Positions 60,777-64,000 of a DNA stretch of 64,000 nt are shown here, piece after piece. Within the stretch, counting starts at the first letter, position 1. Each line of letters opens with the position of its first letter. The stretch lies in contig CM070904.1 of assembly GCA_036417435.1 (NCBI GenBank), positions 43,779,908-43,843,907 on the forward strand, written 5' to 3'. The translations under genes and the position numbers were made by a program. Origin of the DNA: Inia geoffrensis (Eukaryota; Chordata; Mammalia; Artiodactyla; Iniidae). Under the pieces are notes generated by a model. That model was not told where the DNA came from and did not search any database. It was given only the letters and a program-made list of their open reading frames with translations.

Positions 60777-60890
60777 TACCAAGCTCTGAGAGTTTTACTT
60801 CACAGATACTTCTGAATCCATCTCCTCTCCATCACAACTACCACTGCTATCTCTACGGAAAAGAACAACTTCCTAATTAGGCTTCTATAA
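60777..60890 (+). mobile_element. L2-like fragment, second copy of a ~62 bp repeat
   Basis: 'accaagctctgagagtttta' and 'cttctgaatccatctcctct' repeat 60294-60355 with a few differences and an extra few bases. Forward L2 orientation. Confidence 0.65.
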
Positions 60891-61019
60891 TCTTTTTAAA
60901 TGTTTAAATTAAATAAAATAATGACTTTAATTGGTGTCCTATAGTTCTTATTTATACAAATTTTTAAAGGTGTTTTATAATTCATATATTTAGTTAAGTG
61001 TGCTTACAATTGACAAATT

Positions 61020-61190
61020 TAATGCCTTTAATACTCATAATAACACCTTGGTGGAAACTATACTGATTTTAATCTCATTTTTACAGAAAAGAAAATTGAA
61101 ACAGTGCATAACTTTTCAAAGCCTGCACAGCTTAAAAGTGAAAGTTTAGAATGTGAACATATTAGTGGGTTTGGAACCAACGGAAACAGT
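61020..61190 (-). mobile_element. MIR SINE
   Basis: 'aatactcataataacacctt', 'ttttaatctcatttttacag', 'aaaagaaaattgaaacagtg' and 'aaagcctgcacagcttaaaa' fit reverse MIR. Confidence 0.75.
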
Positions 61191-61289
61191 GGAACTGGTG
61201 AGATTGGAACTTAAAATTCTGGTTCCATATTCCATACTCTTAAAGCCCTACTTTCCTGAGAGTTACTAAAATTCCTCCTTCACATATTT

Positions 61290-61880
61290 GGCATAATTAT
61301 CTTTGTAAAGCACAGATGTGGCTCTGCCATACTCTCATACCCACCCCACACCCCTACCATTGACAATGGGACAAGATCTAAGTTCTTTAGTGTGACATAC
61401 AGGACTTTTCATATCCTGGTATCTTCCAAAATCCCCATGCTCCTCTTTTGTCACTGCTGGTTTGTACCTTGCCCTCGAGCCTTGCACAGTTGGTCACACA
61501 TTCCCACACATACTGTGTTCATTCAGGTCTCTGTGTTCATTCAGGTCTCTGTACATTTGCTTATGCTCTTCTCTTCCCCTGGAAAAGCTTTCCTCATTCT
61601 GAGCTTGGATGCTTGGATAAATGTCAGTCATCCTTCAAGATTAAGCTTAGATACTACCTAATCCAGGCAACTTTTCCACTGTTAGGTGTCTTTCCTCCAT
61701 ACATCCATTATTTTACTTTCTCTATTTCTTTGACAGCATTTTTTTTTTTTTTTTTTTGCTTATGTGTTTTCTTCTCAATGGACTGTAAACACTTGAAAGC
61801 AAGAACTGTATCTCATATTTTGACATCCAGTGGCAATCACAGTGATTGACATATGGTAGACACTCAAAAAGTAACTGTCA
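61290..61880 (+). mobile_element. L2 LINE 3' part
   Basis: Forward L2 order: 'ttttgtcactgctggtttgt', 'cattcaggtctctgtacatt', 'ggaaaagctttcctcattct', 'atggactgtaaacacttgaa' and 'gtagacactcaaaaagtaac'. The 17 bp unit 'tgtgttcattcaggtct' is tandemly duplicated near 61517-61552 and an 18 bp T-run lies at 61740-61757. Confidence 0.8.
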
Positions 61881-62204
61881 AAGAGCACTAAGAGGGAATG
61901 GATAGGAAGCAGAGAGAAAACAAATCTCTATTGATTTGGACCAAACACTATAGTAGACATTTCAAACTTGTCATTTTCATCCAGGTTCATTGAAATTGTT
62001 CAAATGTTTCAAATTGTTTCAAATGTTCATTGAAATTAGACAACTTGTCCAGGTTTTCTTAGTGGACAGCTTGTCTATTAGTGGAATTTAAATGTAACTT
62101 TGACTGTATAAAATACAGTACATCCCCTGGAAAAAAAAATTATCTTTATAACAATAGCTACCATTTATGGTGTAATTACCATGTTCAACATATTCCACCA
62201 AGCA

Positions 62205-62925
62205 TGTTCTTTTCATTCATTTATATTCATTCCAATGAGTGTTTATTAAGCACAGGCTATAATCAGACAATATTCTAGTGATTTGGGATATTAGCAGTAA
62301 ATAAAACAGAAAAAAAATCCCTTCTCTCTGTGGAATTTGCATATAAGAAGAAAAGGAGAAAGATGATAAATTAATACATTCATGAAATATATCAGTTGGT
62401 TAATACACACTATGGAGAACGATGATGAGTTAATGTATGGGGCGTGCAGGGGGAAAGTGGGAGTGTTGCATTTATAAACAGGATAGTAAGGAAGCTCTCA
62501 CTCTGGTGACATTTGAGTTGGGACTGGAAAGAGATATGATTCTGTGCTTGGCATGTACAGCCAGGAAGGTAATGTGGCAGGAATGGGAGAAGGGGAGGAA
62601 ATGTTAGTTGAAGATGAGGTCAGAGAAGTAGGGACTGGGGTTGAAGGTGCAGACAGGGTAGACCTCTGGCTTTGACTTTTACTCTCACAAGTCATAAAAT
62701 TATTGAACAGAGAAGTAACACGATCTGATGTGTTTTGAAAAGATCACTCGGGCTATTATGTTGAGGAAATACTGCAAGGGGGCAAGGCCCAAAGTAGGGA
62801 GACCAGTTAGGAAGATATTTCAATAATTTATCTAAGAGATTGAGGTGGCTGAAACGAGGTGTCAATAGAGATAGTGAGAGTGGTGAAATTCGGGACATAT
62901 TTCAAACAGAAAACAGAAAGAATAT
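62205..62925 (-). mobile_element. L2 LINE, long reverse fragment
   Basis: Reverse L2 over ~700 bp: 'tgagtgtttattaagcacag', 'gcagtaaataaaacagaaaa', 'gtgacatttgagttgggact', 'acagagaagtaacacgatct', 'aaaagatcactcgggctatt', 'agaccagttaggaagatatt' and 'gaaattcgggacatatttca'. The minus-strand 65-68 codon frames inside it are L2 translation noise. Confidence 0.85.
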
Positions 62926-64000
62926 GCTATGAATTAGATGTATGTGAGCAAAAAAAAGGAGTCAAATGTCAAATATCATTGTGGTTCTTAATTGAATGTA
63001 TATAATGGTTGTGTAGAAAAGTCCAATAAGATTTAGTAAATGTGAAAACATTTAATGTACTTGCGTCATTATTTCTTAACAGTAATAGTATAAAGAGTAC
63101 TGTCCAATTACTATATAGTAATTTGGATATCTGTATTATTTGAAGAGAAGTCTGTATTAGTATTTAATTATGTAAGTGGTCAAAATTGCTATTTCAAAAA
63201 ATTTCACAAAAATTACTGTTTCAAAACATTCAAAGTGGTTATAACATTCTGCCTTCTGTTTTTAATTTATTTTATTACTCGTATTGGTACTTACTGCACT
63301 TGGAAAACATTTAGCCTGCCTCAAAGAATTTGCAATGGAGAAGATTTTTTATACTTTTTTATTCCACTGCCAATGAGACATCAAATGACTAGCAGGAGGA
63401 AGCAATCATAATGCCTCTGACATGTTCCTTGGGGACTGTAGCTACTTTCACGGCCTATGAAAGGCAGGACTTGTCATGTTTATTGCCTAAGAAGACTTTG
63501 AGCTCTTTTTATCCACTGTGCATATATAAAATTAGAGTTTTAACTGAGGCTATTGAGCAGTGACATTAAAAATAATCATCAAGGGCACTACCATTTTTTG
63601 AAATGTTAAGTGTCTTTGTGTGACTATAAAAGTGATATAATAAAGCAGAAGAAATGAAGCCAGAGAAGAAAAAAGGATGGAAAGCACAGTGAATGCAGTA
63701 GTAAGAGGGCATCATTAAGATCTCAGAAGTAAAAGAAATATATTTTTTCCTTTGGGTGGTGTGAACACCTGAAAAAGAACTCAAATAGACCAACTGTCAA
63801 TGGTAATGCTTCCTTGGTTATGCTTATTAGGTGATTCTAGTTTAGATTCTAGCTGAGCTGGAAGCATCACAAGGGAAGAAATATCAGAAGAATATAACAC
63901 TATTGATCTGACATTTACTCATGAAATTATCTTCCAACAATCTTTGCTGAGGCATCCTATTACTACCTTTATTTTCTCCACAATGCACAGAAAAATAAAC
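62926..64000. other. Unrecognised AT-rich interval to window end
   Basis: No repeats, exons or RNA genes recognised. Confidence 0.5.

Overview
This 64 kb window reads as nuclear DNA of a placental mammal, most likely a cetacean (dolphin or whale). The main clue is at least nine copies of a ~205 bp tRNA-headed SINE that begins with the block ggcttccctggtggc and ends in an A-tail. That is the CHR-2 family of cetaceans and their relatives. Older CHR-type SINEs, young and old LINE-1 copies, mammal-wide MIR and L2 fragments, MaLR-type LTRs, a MER5-type hAT remnant and mariner-derived miniature elements fill in the picture. I saw no ruminant-style BovB or Bov-tA element. The species call is inference from repeat families.

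I found no host protein-coding exon, rRNA, functional tRNA or CRISPR array. Almost every open frame over 60 codons lies in a repeat, in low-complexity sequence, or is a chance frame in AT-rich DNA. Biologically this is intergenic (or deep intronic) sequence built from layers of retrotransposons.

Layout: 1-3600 holds an LTR-like 3' end with AT-rich and purine-rich tracts, a ~60 bp inverted repeat pair and a MIR. 3602-6000 is an old L1 carrying a 121 bp mariner MITE and a CHR-2 SINE. 6000-9960 is mostly unrecognised. 9980-14075 is a composite young L1: 5' part, ORF1 with a stop in the RNA-binding region, the start of ORF2 hit by CHR-2 SINEs, a large internal ORF2 deletion, a 3' end, and ~545 bp of extra sequence with its own AATAAA. 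The whole is bracketed by a perfect 16 bp target-site duplication, which is the signature of L1 3' transduction. 14.1-27.5 kb is AT-rich with few recognisable elements: an LTR-like segment, a probable minus-strand processed retrocopy and two CHR fragments. 27.8-33.5 kb is a second large L1 that has lost ORF1 but keeps ORF2 remnants. An older L1 fragment, a 342 bp L1 3' end in reverse, and CHR SINEs follow to 36.1 kb. 36.4-39.4 kb is an old L1 with an internal ORF2 deletion. 39.4-46.7 kb is mostly unrecognised, with a microsatellite, a MIR and a clean 59 bp tandem duplication. 46.7-50.6 kb has a 69 bp mariner hairpin, a 563 bp solo LTR with a 4 bp duplication, a second LTR, and a reverse L1 truncated at both ends. 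50.6-64 kb is a field of old MIR, L2, MER5 and MLT1-type pieces with microsatellites, small tandem duplications and one 14 bp perfect hairpin.

The elements interact as donor and parasite. L1 machinery explains the SINEs, the probable retrocopy and the transduction, and several SINEs landed in the A-rich sense strand of L1 ORF2 at neighbouring consensus positions. I did not find a previously undescribed biological system; the best lead is the bounded 3' transduction at 13.5-14.1 kb.
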